DNA of 64,000 bases. It comes from Botryotinia globosa (Eukaryota > Ascomycota > Leotiomycetes > Helotiales > Sclerotiniaceae). This document shows, one piece after another, positions 33,720 to 45,890 of this stretch. A program made the position numbers and the translations under genes. The notes beneath the pieces are model-generated. The model was given only the letters and a program-made list of their open reading frames with translations, searched no databases and was not told the DNA's origin. The stretch covers positions 124,001-188,000 of the forward strand of contig RCSZ01000005.1 of the NCBI GenBank assembly GCA_014898425.1, written 5' to 3'. Every line of letters starts with the position of its first letter. Position 1 is the first letter of the stretch.

Positions 33720-36700
33720 ATGGACTACGCCGCATGCAACATTGTCTACGTGGATCGCAGAGCTCTCGAGGACAAATTGGTGCGAAGAGAGGATGTGGTG
33801 TCCAATGTCTCGACCTTGGAAAATTCGGCCCCGACCACGGATGGCGCGACGACACCACGAGCGATCAATCCGGTTGATAATAATGTGAACATCTTATTGA
33901 CTTCTTTCACCGAAGGTAGGTTCAATTTTAATTGAGACGACGGGTGGTTGGTTCAATTGGTCTTGGGGCTGGGACTACAATTGATGATGGAATTGACAAG
34001 ATATAGTTCACGTGTGTACCTCGGGCAAGTCCTGCATGTCGAAAGTTTCCGACCTGAATCGCGAATCGACGGTGGATTTAATACCGACCCTCGTTTTAAT
34101 AGAGATCCCGCATGACGATCAAGTCAATGAGCGACCTGCAAGGGATGTCCGGACCCCGTCGCCCAGTTCCAAGCAACAGAATGACGGGATGCTGGATGAT
34201 GATTTTGGGGAGGTGTATGGAATACAATTATTGCAATGGGTCGCATCCGAAATTCAACAACATCGCTTCTCGAAGCTCGTCGTCCCGGTCGCCGTGGTCT
34301 CCTCGTCGGAGCCAAGTCTTTCGATAGGTTCGGCCAAAAATCGTATGAGTTCGAGGTCGGAACCCGCTCCTGCAACCGGATATGATATGGGCAAACAAAA
34401 TCGAAAATCGACCGGCATCTACATTCCACTGGATCAGAGACGGACCATGAAACTTTTAGACATTGGAGCTTTGGATGTCATCACCAGTCCTCTTTTGCTA
34501 GAACGATTGCCCAGTTTGGCGGTACATGCGTATCGCGCGCACAAAGATGCATCCAAGGATCAGAGGGTATTGTTGGAAAAGAAGAGGGGAAGGAAGCGCT
34601 CGTGGGTTGGTGTTGAGGATCAAAAACCTTATGCATATTTAAGAGAAGAAATGGTATCTAGATTGATGGAAGGAATTTGCACGCTTAATAGTGAAGAAGT
34701 AGAAGAATATGGCCAATGGAGAGTGACGGTTTCATTAGATCGGAGAGAATTGATCGCCCAGGCCATTAGTTCTTGGCACTTTTCGGCTCATGATTTTGAG
34801 GACGATGAACTTCTGTACGCATCATCACTAATGTTCCAGCATGCACTCTCGGTACCAGAATTGGAGAAGTGGCGGATATCTACAGGTGCGTTCCAGAACC
34901 AATGATTCGGGTGGTAACCGGCCCCCGCCATGCTGACATCCGTTGCAGAAAACCTGACCGCATTTCTCATCACCAGCCGAGAAGCATACAATAGTTTTGT
35001 ACCATATCATAATTTCCGTCACGTCGTCGATGTTCTCCAAGCCATATTTCACTTTCTCGTCCGGTTAGGTAACCTTCCCGAATATCCACCCAGCCCAGAT
35101 GGGACGACGAGTCAAAAATCATCGCCAATTGCCGAACTCATTCGGCCATTTGATGCCCTTACCTTGATGATTACTGCGATTGGCCACGATGTAGGTCACC
35201 CTGGTGTCAACAATGCATTCCTTGTCCATCTCAATGCACCACTCGCTCAACTTTATAACGATCGATCCGTCCTCGAGTCGTTCCATTGCGCAGCTTACTC
35301 CCAAATATTGCGTCGTCATTGGCTCGCGGCTTTCGAGGAGCGTGACATGCGACATCTCATGATAAGCACAATCTTGGCAACAGATATGGGTTTGCATTTC
35401 GATTACATGAAGAAGCTTGGCTATCTGCAGGAAAAGCTACATGAGAATGGGGGTGTTACTGACGGTTGGAATGGTCGGACGATCGAAGATCAACGAACAC
35501 TCGCCTGCTCTCTGCTAATCAAGTGTGCAGACATAAGTAACGTGGTATGTTGGATGGACACTATCAAAGAAATGTAATCGTTGACATGCATGCAGGCACG
35601 AAAATTTGATACCGCAACTCGATGGACCGAAATATTGACAGATGAGTTTGCTCGCCAAGCATCCATGGAACAAGATTTGGGTATACCAACGGCCCTGTAT
35701 GCGGCCCCTGTTCGAGAAGTCATTGAACTTGGCAAATCTCAAATAGGCTTTATGAATATGTTTGCCATACCATTATTCGGTGGTGTGACTGATGTCATGC
35801 CCGGTATGGCATTTTGTGTCGAGGAACTGGAGCGAAATAAAGCTGCCTGGGAAAGCAGGATAGCTTTAGAACAAGAGAGAATGAGGCAAGAAGATGGTTT
35901 CTTAGGGCTCCCTGACAGTATGCACTCAGGCATGCGCTCTCCCCGCACGATGAGTATCGCCCAGCCATCTCAAGATGAATCTGCTAGCCAAGATGTCACC
36001 TCGAGATCAGGTGAACCGTCAAACATTCGTGTCCAAGCAATGCTTAACAAAGGCCCATTTCGACAATATTCAAATGATGAATCGCCCAAAGGTACGAAGC
36101 AGGGAACAGTAGAACTTCCCCCGTCAGCGACCTTGCCTGATCGAAGATCATCAAAACCCAGTTACCTTCAACTGAGTTACGCAACCGCAAGTGCGCCAGG
36201 ACTTCTCGACCACCTTCGCCAGGACGTAGAAATCTTTGCTAATGGAGATCGACAAATCAATGGCGTACTAGTTCAGCCATCCCTTTCCACGGATGTGGTA
36301 GTGGTAGATCCACCCACACCTAAAGAATTCATCCCGCCAAGCCAAAGAATTAGTGAAACTACAACTGAGGGTAGCAACTCAGGTTCCGCTGGAGAATGGT
36401 CCGCAGGTGCAACAACGAACAACAAAAGCCCTCTCTCACCTAGTACTCAAGCGACGAGCTTTGCGAGCGAAGATTCGAATAACGATAGAGCTGTCACCCC
36501 TACTCACGCATCCCCACTAATTAATAGTTCGAGTCATTCTTCCGCAGGCTATGATAAATCAAATCATTCTACAAACGATGGATCGAGTGTGCCCGAAGCG
36601 AGTTCGGATCTTAAAGTCTTGGCGGAGACGGGGAGAAATTTGAAAAAGAAACCCAGCCGGTTCAGAATGAATGGATTACATTTCTGGAAGAGGAAAAATG

Positions 36701-36762
36701 GCAATCCACCAATGCCAGCCGGGATGCCGGATAAGCAGGAGTCTGACGGGACGGCGGGTTGA
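33720..36762 (+). CDS. PDE2: High-affinity cAMP phosphodiesterase (class I)
   Basis: Hydrolyses cAMP to AMP and so damps protein kinase A signalling. Four exons (33720-33915, 34007-34885, 34949-35544, 35596-36762) give 945 residues. The catalytic HD-type domain has all class I hallmarks: HNFRH (general acid His379, metal His383), GHDVGHPG (metal His438 and Asp439) and CADISNV (metal Asp553), followed by ARKFDTATRWTEILTDEF and the glutamine-bearing helix region after it. The N-terminal 350 residues contain a degenerate receiver-like stretch and a disordered insert. The C-terminal 300 residues are Ser/Thr/Pro-rich and end in a basic segment. The start MDYAACNIVYVDRRAL is preferred because upstream in-frame codons are not ATG. 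A long leader is likely. Confidence 0.93.
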
Positions 36763-38375
36763 CGGGAAGTCCAAAAAAAAGGAGTAACACGAGAATGAAA
36801 TACACAACTCGACGAAATCACTGACGATAATGTTTTGAGATGAGATTAAGATTTTGGTACGGCAATCGGGGATGTTTTGTTCAGGTTCTTGTTTGTATGA
36901 TTATTTTATTTGTTTCTGTACATTGTACACGATGTGGTCATTTGTTTTTGAGGTATTTCTTTCGAATCTTGCCACCTCCAAGGGTAAACGAGGAATTAAA
37001 TACCTCTGTGTTTATGGGTCTAATCAAAACCAAGACGGGATTGGCGTTTTAACTTTTCTTTCCTTTTTTTCTCTCTCCTTCTTCTTCTTCTTCTTCTGGC
37101 ATGGGGATGGAAGATGGATGGGTTTCAAATCCTCCAGATCGATTTGAAAGGTGTGGGTGGCGTTCGACTTTTTTTTATGTTAATGGATGGTTGGTTTGGT
37201 GCTTGCTGGGTGCATGACTGGATGCTGATTGCTATTGGGGAAATTGGGAGGAAGGAAAGACCGGGGAGGAGAGGAAACGATGTTTTATATCCAAGTTGAT
37301 AGGCAGGTTAGACTTTTGGGCTTCTAGGCCAAGGGGAAAAGAGTATAGGATGGGATGGGTGGTAATACATCTGGGGATGGGAATTCCATGTATGGTTTGG
37401 AGCTAGGCTTGGGGTATTTTTTTCTTCTTCTGACGGGGTAGATATGGGTGAGCATGGATTCTATATGGATTCATAGCGAAAGGGAGGAAGATAGTTGCAC
37501 GCGTGAAAGTCATGTCGAGTACATTATTATGAAGGGGGAGGGGAAATGATAGGGATTGAGGAGGAGAAAATGGAAGAATGAAGGAAAGTAGATTCAATTT
37601 TCAATCCAACTCATTTTAATGCTTTGCTTTGTATTAAAGCGCGAGCAAAATCACCAAGCAAAGGATCATTCAATCAAAGTTTCAACAAGTTGTACTTGAG
37701 ATGCTTGTGAGATCAAAGGTAATGAATGGATTGCTAGATCCTTTTCTTCTCATTGTTCTAGAATCTATTATGGTGAGGGTTATTTTGCAAAGCCATAAAA
37801 ACCCAATAGATTTATTAGTTAGAGTTTTATATGAATATGAATAGATATATAACAATATCCATACTTTTGGGAGTCGCTTTATGAGGATTATAAAAGCTGC
37901 ATTTGATGTCTCCTTATTAAATCAATCTTTGTATAAAATTGTTGCTGAGAGAACCTGGGCTCCTGGGTTCATACCATCAGTGTGATAATACGCCGGTCAA
38001 ACTCTGGTCCGTCACACCCCGCGCCTACCATACCATACATATGTAGCTAGCTAGTACCTACCTAGATAGCCAAAGCTCTAAAAGCTTGGAACACCAGTGG
38101 AACGAATCAATTCTATCAATTCCCATCATTTCATCATTTCATCATTTCATCATTTCCATCATTTCATCATTTCCATCATTCTATCATTCCCTCTCTTCGC
38201 GACTTCTCTACATTACATTGTATATCAAATTACAAAGTCTCGTAAGACTTACATACCTACAACCCAATCTCTCATTGCGATACCCTAAGATGGCTTTTTG
38301 AATGGTTCTAGTTAATTCTTAATACGAACGATAACAATACTTGGAAACCGATCATTCTTCTCTGTGCGACTCACC
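36763..38375. other. Intergenic: PDE2 3' side and PFF1 promoter
   Basis: No gene recognised over about 1.6 kb. A (cttctt)n run lies near 37080. A patch at about 37940-38025 (acctgggctcctgggttcat onward) has a different, more GC-rich character and is unexplained. An ATTTCATC tandem repeat occupies about 38120-38180. Two tiny upstream open frames precede PFF1 (listed separately). Confidence 0.4.
38290..38322 (+). promoter_or_regulatory. Two abutting upstream ORFs before PFF1
   Basis: An ATG at 38290 encodes Met-Ala-Phe-stop, and its stop codon is followed at once by a second ATG at 38302 encoding MVLVNS-stop. They lie 54-86 nt before the PFF1 ATG. If they are within the transcript leader they could lower or condition translation; the transcription start is unknown. 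Confidence 0.35.
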
Positions 38376-41300
38376 ATGAAATGCTATAACCCCTCTGCGT
38401 TCGTTCCCATGGCGGTTACATTGGTAACCGTCATAATTTATCTCGGTGTTTTCATACCCCTCCTCATCATTCAAGAGACTGTACCTTCAGCTCCTGATGA
38501 CCCTACTCTCTACAATGGCTTAAATCTTACGGAAGCATGGCTCGATCTTCAAAGCTTGAGTGATGGTTACCATCCTTTCAACAGTCGCAAGAATGACGAT
38601 GTGCGAGATTGGTTATTGAAGAGGATTGATGAGATACTTAATCATAATCAGATTCAGTATACTATCGAAACCGACAGCGCCACGCTCTCTGAAACTCAAA
38701 TCAAGTCGGATTTCGTCGCAGAAGCTCCCGAGTCGGTATCGAGTCCTAGTAACTCCAATGGCGATCCTGCAGGATATTACCATGAGGATCTGCGAGCACG
38801 TAAAGAATCGCCGGCGGTTACTGTATTCAATGATTTACGTTCAAATTATTCCAGCAATGCTCTCACCAGCATTGGAGTCAAAGGACGGAAGCTTGGGATA
38901 AGCACATACTTTGAAGGGAATAATATCATATGTTATATCCGAGGTAGTGATGATGAAGAGGGAGAGTGGTGGAAGACGGGATCCGTCAATTCTAAAGGAA
39001 AGGTTCATGGCAATGGCGGTGTTATGGTCAATGCCCATTTCGATAGTGTCTCGACGGGCTTTGGAGCTACAGACGATGGAGTAGGAGTTGTGACAGCCCT
39101 TCAATTGATCCGCTATTTCACGACACCGGAAAATAGGCCACGGAAAGGCTTCGTTGCCCTGTTTAATAATGGTGAAGAGGATGGATTATATGGTGCGAAA
39201 GCATTTTTGTCACATCCAATGGCAAAATTTGTTCATACTTTCTTGAATCTGGAAGGTGCTGGGGCGGGTGGTAGAGCTACCTTGTTCCGGAGTACAGATA
39301 CCGAGGTCACTCGAGCTTATGCACACGCCAAACATCCTTTTGGAACAGTTGTTAGCTCGGACGGGTTTTCGTTGGGATATGTGAGAAGTGAAACCGATTA
39401 TGTTGTTTTCCGAGCAGAGGGTTATCGTGGATTGGACGTTGCTTTTTGGCAACCAAGATCTCAATACCATACCGATCAAGATGATGCTAAACATACATCG
39501 ATAGACTCATTATGGCACATGTTATCGGCATCTGTTGCTACTACTCGATCTCTTACCAAGGATACTAGTAATACATTTTTGGGACCACGTGGTGACGATA
39601 AAATCGGAAAAGTCAGCAATGGAAAAGGCTCTGATGGAGTTTGGTTCGATATATTTGGCACTGTTTTTGCAGTGTTTAAGCTGAGAACTCTCTTTGCCTG
39701 GTCACTTACTTTACTCATTACAGCTCCGTTGATGCTCTTCGCCTTTTCATATCTTCTTAATCGGCAAGACAAATTCTATTTCTTTGCTGGATCTATCAAG
39801 GCTAAGAATCCTGAAGACGAACCTATTTCTCTTGGTGGATGGCGTGGTGCCTTTCGCTACCCTATCACTCTGATCGTTACCAGTACTATTACCTTTGGTT
39901 GCGCATCACTGATTAACAAAATCAACCCTATGATTGTCTACTCTTCTCCCTACTCTGTATGGAGTATGTCTGCGAGTTTATTCTTTTCGATATTCTGGTT
40001 CATCATGGCTGGTTGCAATTTCGTTAGACCTTCCGCACTCCAAAGAGGTTATGCCTTTATGTGGTTATTCGTGTTTGGTTGGATTATTCTTGTGGCTGCT
40101 ACAGTATATGAAGATCGCTTCAAAATAAGCGGGGGTTATTTGTTTGTGTTCTACGAAGCTGCCATTTTCCTCGCTACTTTGATCGCCATTGGTGAACAAT
40201 TTGCGTTGCCCAAAAAATCTATATACGTTGAGAATGCTCAGCATGACCGTGACGCCAATCAAGATTCTCATCATCAAGCCGTGATTGGTACCGATGGGGC
40301 TGATGGGGTCGATGAAGCTAATGCTGACAACGGAGTGGGACAAGAAGAAGACTCAGAAGATAATATGAACGGAATGGCAATTCCTCATGAGACAACTCCA
40401 CTTATTGGCGGTGGAGCACCTACTCAGTCATCTTCAGTTAGCACCACTTTTGCCAACCGATATCGACAAGTCGTCCCAGAAGCCTATGATGGGCCAGCTG
40501 ATCATGACGATAAAAAAGGTCATGAGAAACATCCTTATGGAGGTGAACAGGAATGGTCTGCCAAATTACCTATATGGACTTGGCTGGTTCAATATCTCCT
40601 GGTTGGTCCATTCATCCTAATTGTTGTTGGACAAGTTGGTCTATTCTTAGTAGCTGCTCTACATCAAACGGGAACTGATGGTAGTCCACTTCTTTTACCA
40701 TACCTTGTTGTGGCTGTATTCTCCATTCTGTTGTTACTTCCGGTAACACCCTTCATTCATCGACTCACACATCATATACCAACATTCTTCTTCCTGGTAT
40801 TCATTGGGACTCTCATCTACAATCTTGTCGCCTTCCCTTTTTCGCCCAACAATCGATACAAGGCTTATTTCCAACAAACCGTCGACCTTGACACTGGTAT
40901 CAATAAAGTTACGCTTGTAGGAATCGAGGAATATATTCGCGAGATTATTGCCTACATCCCGAGCGCAGCAGGTCAGACTATCAATTGTGAAGAAAATGCT
41001 CGAATTCGTTCCGGTCTCTCATTTTGCTCTTACGAAGGCATTGCCCCTAAAGTGGTTGATAATGTTGTGGATGGTATTCCGCCTGAGAAGGGATATGCGG
41101 ATTGGCTCACGTATAATGTTACCAGAGTTCCAAACGAAAACAAGGCTACATTCCATATCTCGGGTCTTGAAACTCGCGCTTGTATTTTGAGGTTTGATGA
41201 TCCATTCTCGGAATTCAAAGTTCATGGTGGAGCGAAAACGGAAGAGAGATGGGATGATGTACCGGATAGTGGAAGTGATCAAATTAAATTGTGGAGTCGG

Positions 41301-41525
41301 GATTGGAATAAAGAATGGAAGGTGGATGTCGAATGGGCAGTAGGAGAAGATATGCAACCGGGTGAGGAGGGTAGAACAGGAAGAGTAGTTTGTTTGTGGA
41401 GTGATGCTAATAAGAGAGGAGTCATACCTGCGTTGGATGAAACGAGGAGATTTAGTCCTGATTGGACAAGTATTGTTAAATTGATGGATGGTCTGGTGGA
41501 GGGAAGTAAGAGGTTTGTTGTTTAG
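38376..41525 (+). CDS. PFF1: Vacuolar membrane M28 zinc protease PFF1
   Basis: Single-exon gene for 1049 residues, the usual length of fungal PFF1. Residues 10-33 form a first membrane helix (FVPMAVTLVTVIIYLGVFIP). The M28 peptidase domain follows, with metal ligands and catalytic residues visible as His221 (NAHFDS), Asp233 (ATDDGVG), Glu267-Glu268 (NNGEEDGLYG), Glu293 (NLEGAGAG) and His365 (YHTDQDD). After it come about eight more transmembrane helices, split by a hydrophilic acidic loop at about 610-715, and a C-terminal lumenal region. The protein resides in the vacuolar membrane with the peptidase in the lumen; the substrate is unknown. The GTG four codons upstream is not used as a start; MKCYNPSAF is the conserved N-terminus. 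Confidence 0.95.
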   Translation: MKCYNPSAFVPMAVTLVTVIIYLGVFIPLLIIQETVPSAPDDPTLYNGLNLTEAWLDLQSLSDGYHPFNSRKNDDVRDWLLKRIDEILNHNQIQYTIETDSATLSETQIKSDFVAEAPESVSSPSNSNGDPAGYYHEDLRARKESPAVTVFNDLRSNYSSNALTSIGVKGRKLGISTYFEGNNIICYIRGSDDEEGEWWKTGSVNSKGKVHGNGGVMVNAHFDSVSTGFGATDDGVGVVTALQLIRYFTTPENRPRKGFVALFNNGEEDGLYGAKAFLSHPMAKFVHTFLNLEGAGAGGRATLFRSTDTEVTRAYAHAKHPFGTVVSSDGFSLGYVRSETDYVVFRAEGYRGLDVAFWQPRSQYHTDQDDAKHTSIDSLWHMLSASVATTRSLTKDTSNTFLGPRGDDKIGKVSNGKGSDGVWFDIFGTVFAVFKLRTLFAWSLTLLITAPLMLFAFSYLLNRQDKFYFFAGSIKAKNPEDEPISLGGWRGAFRYPITLIVTSTITFGCASLINKINPMIVYSSPYSVWSMSASLFFSIFWFIMAGCNFVRPSALQRGYAFMWLFVFGWIILVAATVYEDRFKISGGYLFVFYEAAIFLATLIAIGEQFALPKKSIYVENAQHDRDANQDSHHQAVIGTDGADGVDEANADNGVGQEEDSEDNMNGMAIPHETTPLIGGGAPTQSSSVSTTFANRYRQVVPEAYDGPADHDDKKGHEKHPYGGEQEWSAKLPIWTWLVQYLLVGPFILIVVGQVGLFLVAALHQTGTDGSPLLLPYLVVAVFSILLLLPVTPFIHRLTHHIPTFFFLVFIGTLIYNLVAFPFSPNNRYKAYFQQTVDLDTGINKVTLVGIEEYIREIIAYIPSAAGQTINCEENARIRSGLSFCSYEGIAPKVVDNVVDGIPPEKGYADWLTYNVTRVPNENKATFHISGLETRACILRFDDPFSEFKVHGGAKTEERWDDVPDSGSDQIKLWSRDWNKEWKVDVEWAVGEDMQPGEEGRTGRVVCLWSDANKRGVIPALDETRRFSPDWTSIVKLMDGLVEGSKRFVV

Positions 41526-42538
41526 GTTTGGGAGGTGGAAAGGGGATGAGATAAATTGATATTCCTTACGGAATGAGTTAGGGGGGAAGAAGGAAAAGAA
41601 TGGAAAGAAGGTGAAATTCACAGGCAGGCGTTATTTGGACGAGAGAGAAGCATGCGTGTCTTTGCAGGGTACGATACGATGAATGGTACGATTGGTATCT
41701 TTAAATGAATGAGTGTACGTTAATAAGAATGAGAATGAAATGATTGGGCTTGATGAATTATGCAATTAGTGATTTGATAGAGGAGATTCAAAGGAGTAGG
41801 AAAGACTTTGCAGTATAGAGGAATTGGAAAAGAATATGCTACTGGTTGGCTGACCTGGTAGTGCACATGAGGAAGTGATTTGTAGCGAGCTTGACTTTTT
41901 GTTTATCCATCCGAGGATATTCACAAGCTGAGATATATGTTTATGATGGGATGGTAGCGTAGTTTGACTATGACTATAGTTTTTAGATTAGATTATTTGT
42001 GTATGTGTATGTGTATATATGTATAAATACTTTTAATAATGTGAATGTATTTAATTATGGGAATGGAATTGGAATTGGAAATGGAAATATAAAGGTGTAA
42101 TTAGTGAGTGGATAATAAAAGGTGGAAATGATTACAGTACTGTAGTTCTCTCGGTAAGCAGTCGCGGCAGCTTACCTCGCACGTGCCTAGGTATTGGACT
42201 TCTGCAGCTCTTTAGATTGCTTCGTCAAATCGAATCCCTGATTCGTTTACTGCATCTATCTTCACATTGTGGAGCTGGCTCACTACCCAAAGAGTCGAGG
42301 TACTGCAGACTGAGTCGAGGTGTCTATTCTTATTGGACGTGTTCGCTTTATTGACGATTTCATTCCCTGATGAGTATCTCGAATGGCGAGCGAACCAGGT
42401 AAGGGGTGAGATAAGATGTGCTGCTGCTGTATGCCATTAATGTTGTTACAATGTAGGACTTTACACTTTGTAAATCATATGTGTTCACTCCCAGCTGTGA
42501 TATCGATCTCCTAGCTGGAAGAGTTTATTGTGATCAAT
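41526..42538. other. Intergenic
   Basis: G-rich and then A+T-rich 3' region of PFF1, including a gtatgtgtat-type short repeat near 42000, followed by the P450 promoter. No coding signal. Confidence 0.35.
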
Positions 42539-44407
42539 ATGACATCCGAATATGGAGTGTCATCTATGACACTTTTTGTCATTGTGGCATGTATCACATC
42601 ATCTACAATTTTTGGGCGAATCTTCTTCAAGAAACCACGATATCCTTTTCCACCAAGTCCTCCAGGAGAACCAATATTAGGACACATCCGATTAGTTCCC
42701 ACGGATGATCCGCATTTGTACTATCAAAAGTTGTCGCAACAATACAGTAAGTAGACTACATCTATCATATCCTTTTCGATATGCTGACATGCCAAAAGAT
42801 ACCGATATACTATATTTCAAACAATTTCTTACTCCAGTTGTGGTTTTGAATACCGTCCAAGCTGCAGATGAACTTCTTTCTAGGAGAGGAGCTAATTATT
42901 GTGACCGTCCACGATTTGTTCTCTTTGAGGTGTAAGTGATATTTTGTCTATTAAGCTTACATTGCTGATGGAAGCAGTATGGGATGGGGTAGAACTTTGA
43001 CGTTTCTTCCATGGGGATCACGTTTCAAAGCACACAGAACACATTTACAGACAGCGTTTACAAAGACTAGTGTCGTACGGTATCGAGAAGTACAAGAATA
43101 TGAAGCACGTCAGGCTCTTTATACTATCACTCAGCGGCCCGACGACTGGGAAACTGCTTTAAGGAGGTAGAGTTATCAAAGTAGTATCTCAGTTTCTTAA
43201 ATAATCATGCTTACTTTCGATAGGTTTGCTTCTGCTATTGTCTTGAGAGTAGCATTTGGAATCACTCTGAAGAGTGATGATGACGAATACATCAAACTTG
43301 CAGCGGATGCAATCAATGCTACGGGAAATGGTGGATCCCCAGGAGCTACTGTCATTGATTATTTTCCTTTCCTCGGCAATCTTCCTCACTGGCTTGTTCC
43401 CTCGAAAGCCATAACACATGCGAAAAATTGGGGATCCGCGATCAAACGTCTTCATGACGTCCCGTTCGCTGCTGCACGCAAGGACTTTGTATGTTGTTAT
43501 ACCCTTTGTGACATTATCGCTCATTGCTAATCCGTGACAGAATGAAGGCGTAGCTCACAACTCTTATGTATATCCTCTGCTTGAAAGATATGGGGAAAAC
43601 GAGTCTCGCAATCTACCAAATGATTTTGCCATGGAAGATATCAATGGTTCCGCTGCCGCTATCTTCATCGCAGGTTCAGACACTACTTTCGCAACGACTT
43701 TGGTGGGAATTTTGAATTTATTGCTCAATCCTACTATATTCCACAAAGCAAGAAGTCTGCTTGATCAAACTATCGGACTAGATCGTCTTCCTTCATTAAA
43801 AGATAGAGAACATCCAGACCTTCTCTATATTGAGTATATTGTCCAAGAAATAGTTAGATGGCGACCTCTATCTCCTCTGGGCGTCCCACACAAGAGTCTC
43901 AAGGATGACATCTACAACGGAATGTTTATTCCCCAGGGCACGAATGTATTTTTCAACACATGGGCCATGAGTCGCGATGGGTCGGTGTACCAAAATCCCG
44001 ATTTGTTTAATCCCGATCGATATCTCCCAGTCGCACACGGTGGAGCCGGCGAACCATTTCTCAAAGGCCCGTTTGGGTTTGGGCGGAGAATCTGTGTAGG
44101 TCGTCATCTGGCATTGGCGAGTGTGTGGATTATGTTGGCGACTTTGATCTCTACGGTTGATATTGCGAAGGCGGTGGATGAGAGTGGAGAGGATATTGAG
44201 CCGGTGGTGGGCTTTACGACGGGTTTGTCGAGGTATGAAAGCCTTTTTTGGTGTCTTTTTTTTCACATTTGAATTATCCTGTGTTTGGGAGAGTGTCTGC
44301 TTACTAGTCATTGTTGTTGTTGGTTTAGCCATCCTCTGCATTTCGATTGCAAATTTACTTCTCGATCAAAGGGCATGGAAGGGTTGTTGGATTCTTCTTT
44401 GTTGTAG
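42539..44407 (+). CDS. Cytochrome P450 monooxygenase
   Basis: Microsomal heme-thiolate monooxygenase. Six exons (42539-42746, 42799-42931, 42978-43166, 43224-43488, 43541-44232, 44329-44407) give 521 residues. An N-terminal membrane anchor (MTLFVIVACITSSTIFGRIF) is followed by the proline hinge FPPSPPGEP. The I-helix oxygen-binding motif is AGSDTT, the K-helix ExxR is EIVR, the PERF-like region is FNPDRYLP, and the heme loop FGFGRRICVGR holds the axial Cys450. All key elements are intact. The start at 42539 is chosen because the codon three earlier is GTG. The final exon supplies the conserved GLSSHPLHFDCKF end. There is no biosynthetic cluster partner nearby, so the substrate cannot be guessed; it resembles P450s of the OrdA-like type. 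Confidence 0.93.
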
Positions 44408-45890
44408 ATTATATCGATGTAAACACATTTGGATTTTAGTAAAATTGCATCAACAACACAATAGCTAAGTTCAACAGTCAATTTTTAGTACACACACAGA
44501 CTACCTATTGTTGTAGCTGTCGTTGTAGTTACATAACATAACACACAAGTATTCCCATACCTCCCTCCAACTCTATCATTGTCATTATTTACATCGTAGT
44601 TTGGATAACAGAGAATCTCACTGCGAAATTCAAATTTGTGTCGGAAAATTGGATTGGACTGAAGACAAGTATATGATTATGCGGTAGTGGTAAATGTACT
44701 GGTACTCGTGGCTTGCATGTTCGGAAATACTTTTATGTATCTATCGAGAGATTCTCGCGTTTTTTCGGGCTCGAAGAAGGAGAATTGGGATGGGGAGGTG
44801 AGGGGTTGAGAGGTTGAGGGGTTGAGAGGTTGAGAGGTTGAGAGGTTGAGAGGTTGAGGGGTTGAGAGGTTGAGAGGTTGAGAGTCGAGTTTGCAGTTGT
44901 TGGGGATGTGGATGAGTGTGTTGATTGCTTGTTTGAATGTCGCTTTAGTTCCAAAAAAGTGTGTTTGATTTCTACATTCGGTCTGGAATCTTCTCGCGAG
45001 ACCCGTGGATGTTATAGTTATAGTAATTCAGAGTTCTGGCGAATGAGCGGAAGATAGGTTGGATGTAGTAGTTGGGGACGAGGAGCTAAAGAGATCTCTG
45101 ACGTCGAGTGCTTGTATAGTATTAGTGAGGTTGTTCTATGTCGAGCAAAGCGGATGTATGAATATCATGATTATGATATGAAGAAAATCCCGATCCTTTC
45201 TGCTTGAAGATTTTCGGTGCGCTCTCTTATTTTCGATGTGTTTAGATGAGAAAGGTATAACGATCTAGTATTATAATGTAAGTTCTGGGAGAGTGGGCTC
45301 GCTCGGCTAGAGTGAGTCTGAGAGGATTGTGTTTGTATCTCGACCATGGATAGCTTTTATTCCGGTGCAGTGAATCTTATGGTGGGGGAATTGATCATTG
45401 TAGTGATCTGTGATTTTTAGATCAGAAGGGAGAAGAATGAGAAGATTTGATTGTGTGAGTTAGCTACGTGAAATGGATTGGATAGCAATAAGTTCCGCAT
45501 CACGCACGATATTCATGATCATTCATGGCTCGCTTGACTGACTATTGCACGTTTTTTTCCCAATATGGAAATGGTAATGGAGAAGAGGCATTTACTGGAT
45601 GGTTCATGCGAAATTCGTGGACATGGGAAGTGGGTGACACGACTCATGATTTTTGAATGAGATTTGCGGATTGTATTTTACATGTTCAATATCCTACATC
45701 TATATACCTTTTGTATCTACTTCGAATTTAAGTGTTTAGCCAATGGACTAGTCCCATATTCTCTATTCCTAATAGAGGTAATCTATCTTACCAAACATTG
45801 ACCGCCCAAAAATGGTTCATGACCTTCGTTTCTTCGTTCTATCATTTATCATCCCGTATTAATCCTACACATGCAGACCTACCAGCTTCC
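44408..45890. other. Intergenic
   Basis: About 1.5 kb without a supportable gene. It contains a 10-bp tandem repeat (listed separately) and the 3' region of the small secreted protein gene at its far end. Confidence 0.4.
44800..44886. repeat. 10-bp tandem repeat (gaggttgaga-type), about 8 copies
   Basis: Slightly diverged head-to-tail copies, alternating GAGGTTGAGA and GGGGTTGAGA. The minus-strand frame through it (LNLSTSQP repeats) is considered spurious. Confidence 0.85.

Noticed and set aside
41019..41621. 200-codon minus-strand frame over the end of PFF1
   Set aside because: Antisense shadow of the strongly conserved PFF1 coding sequence.
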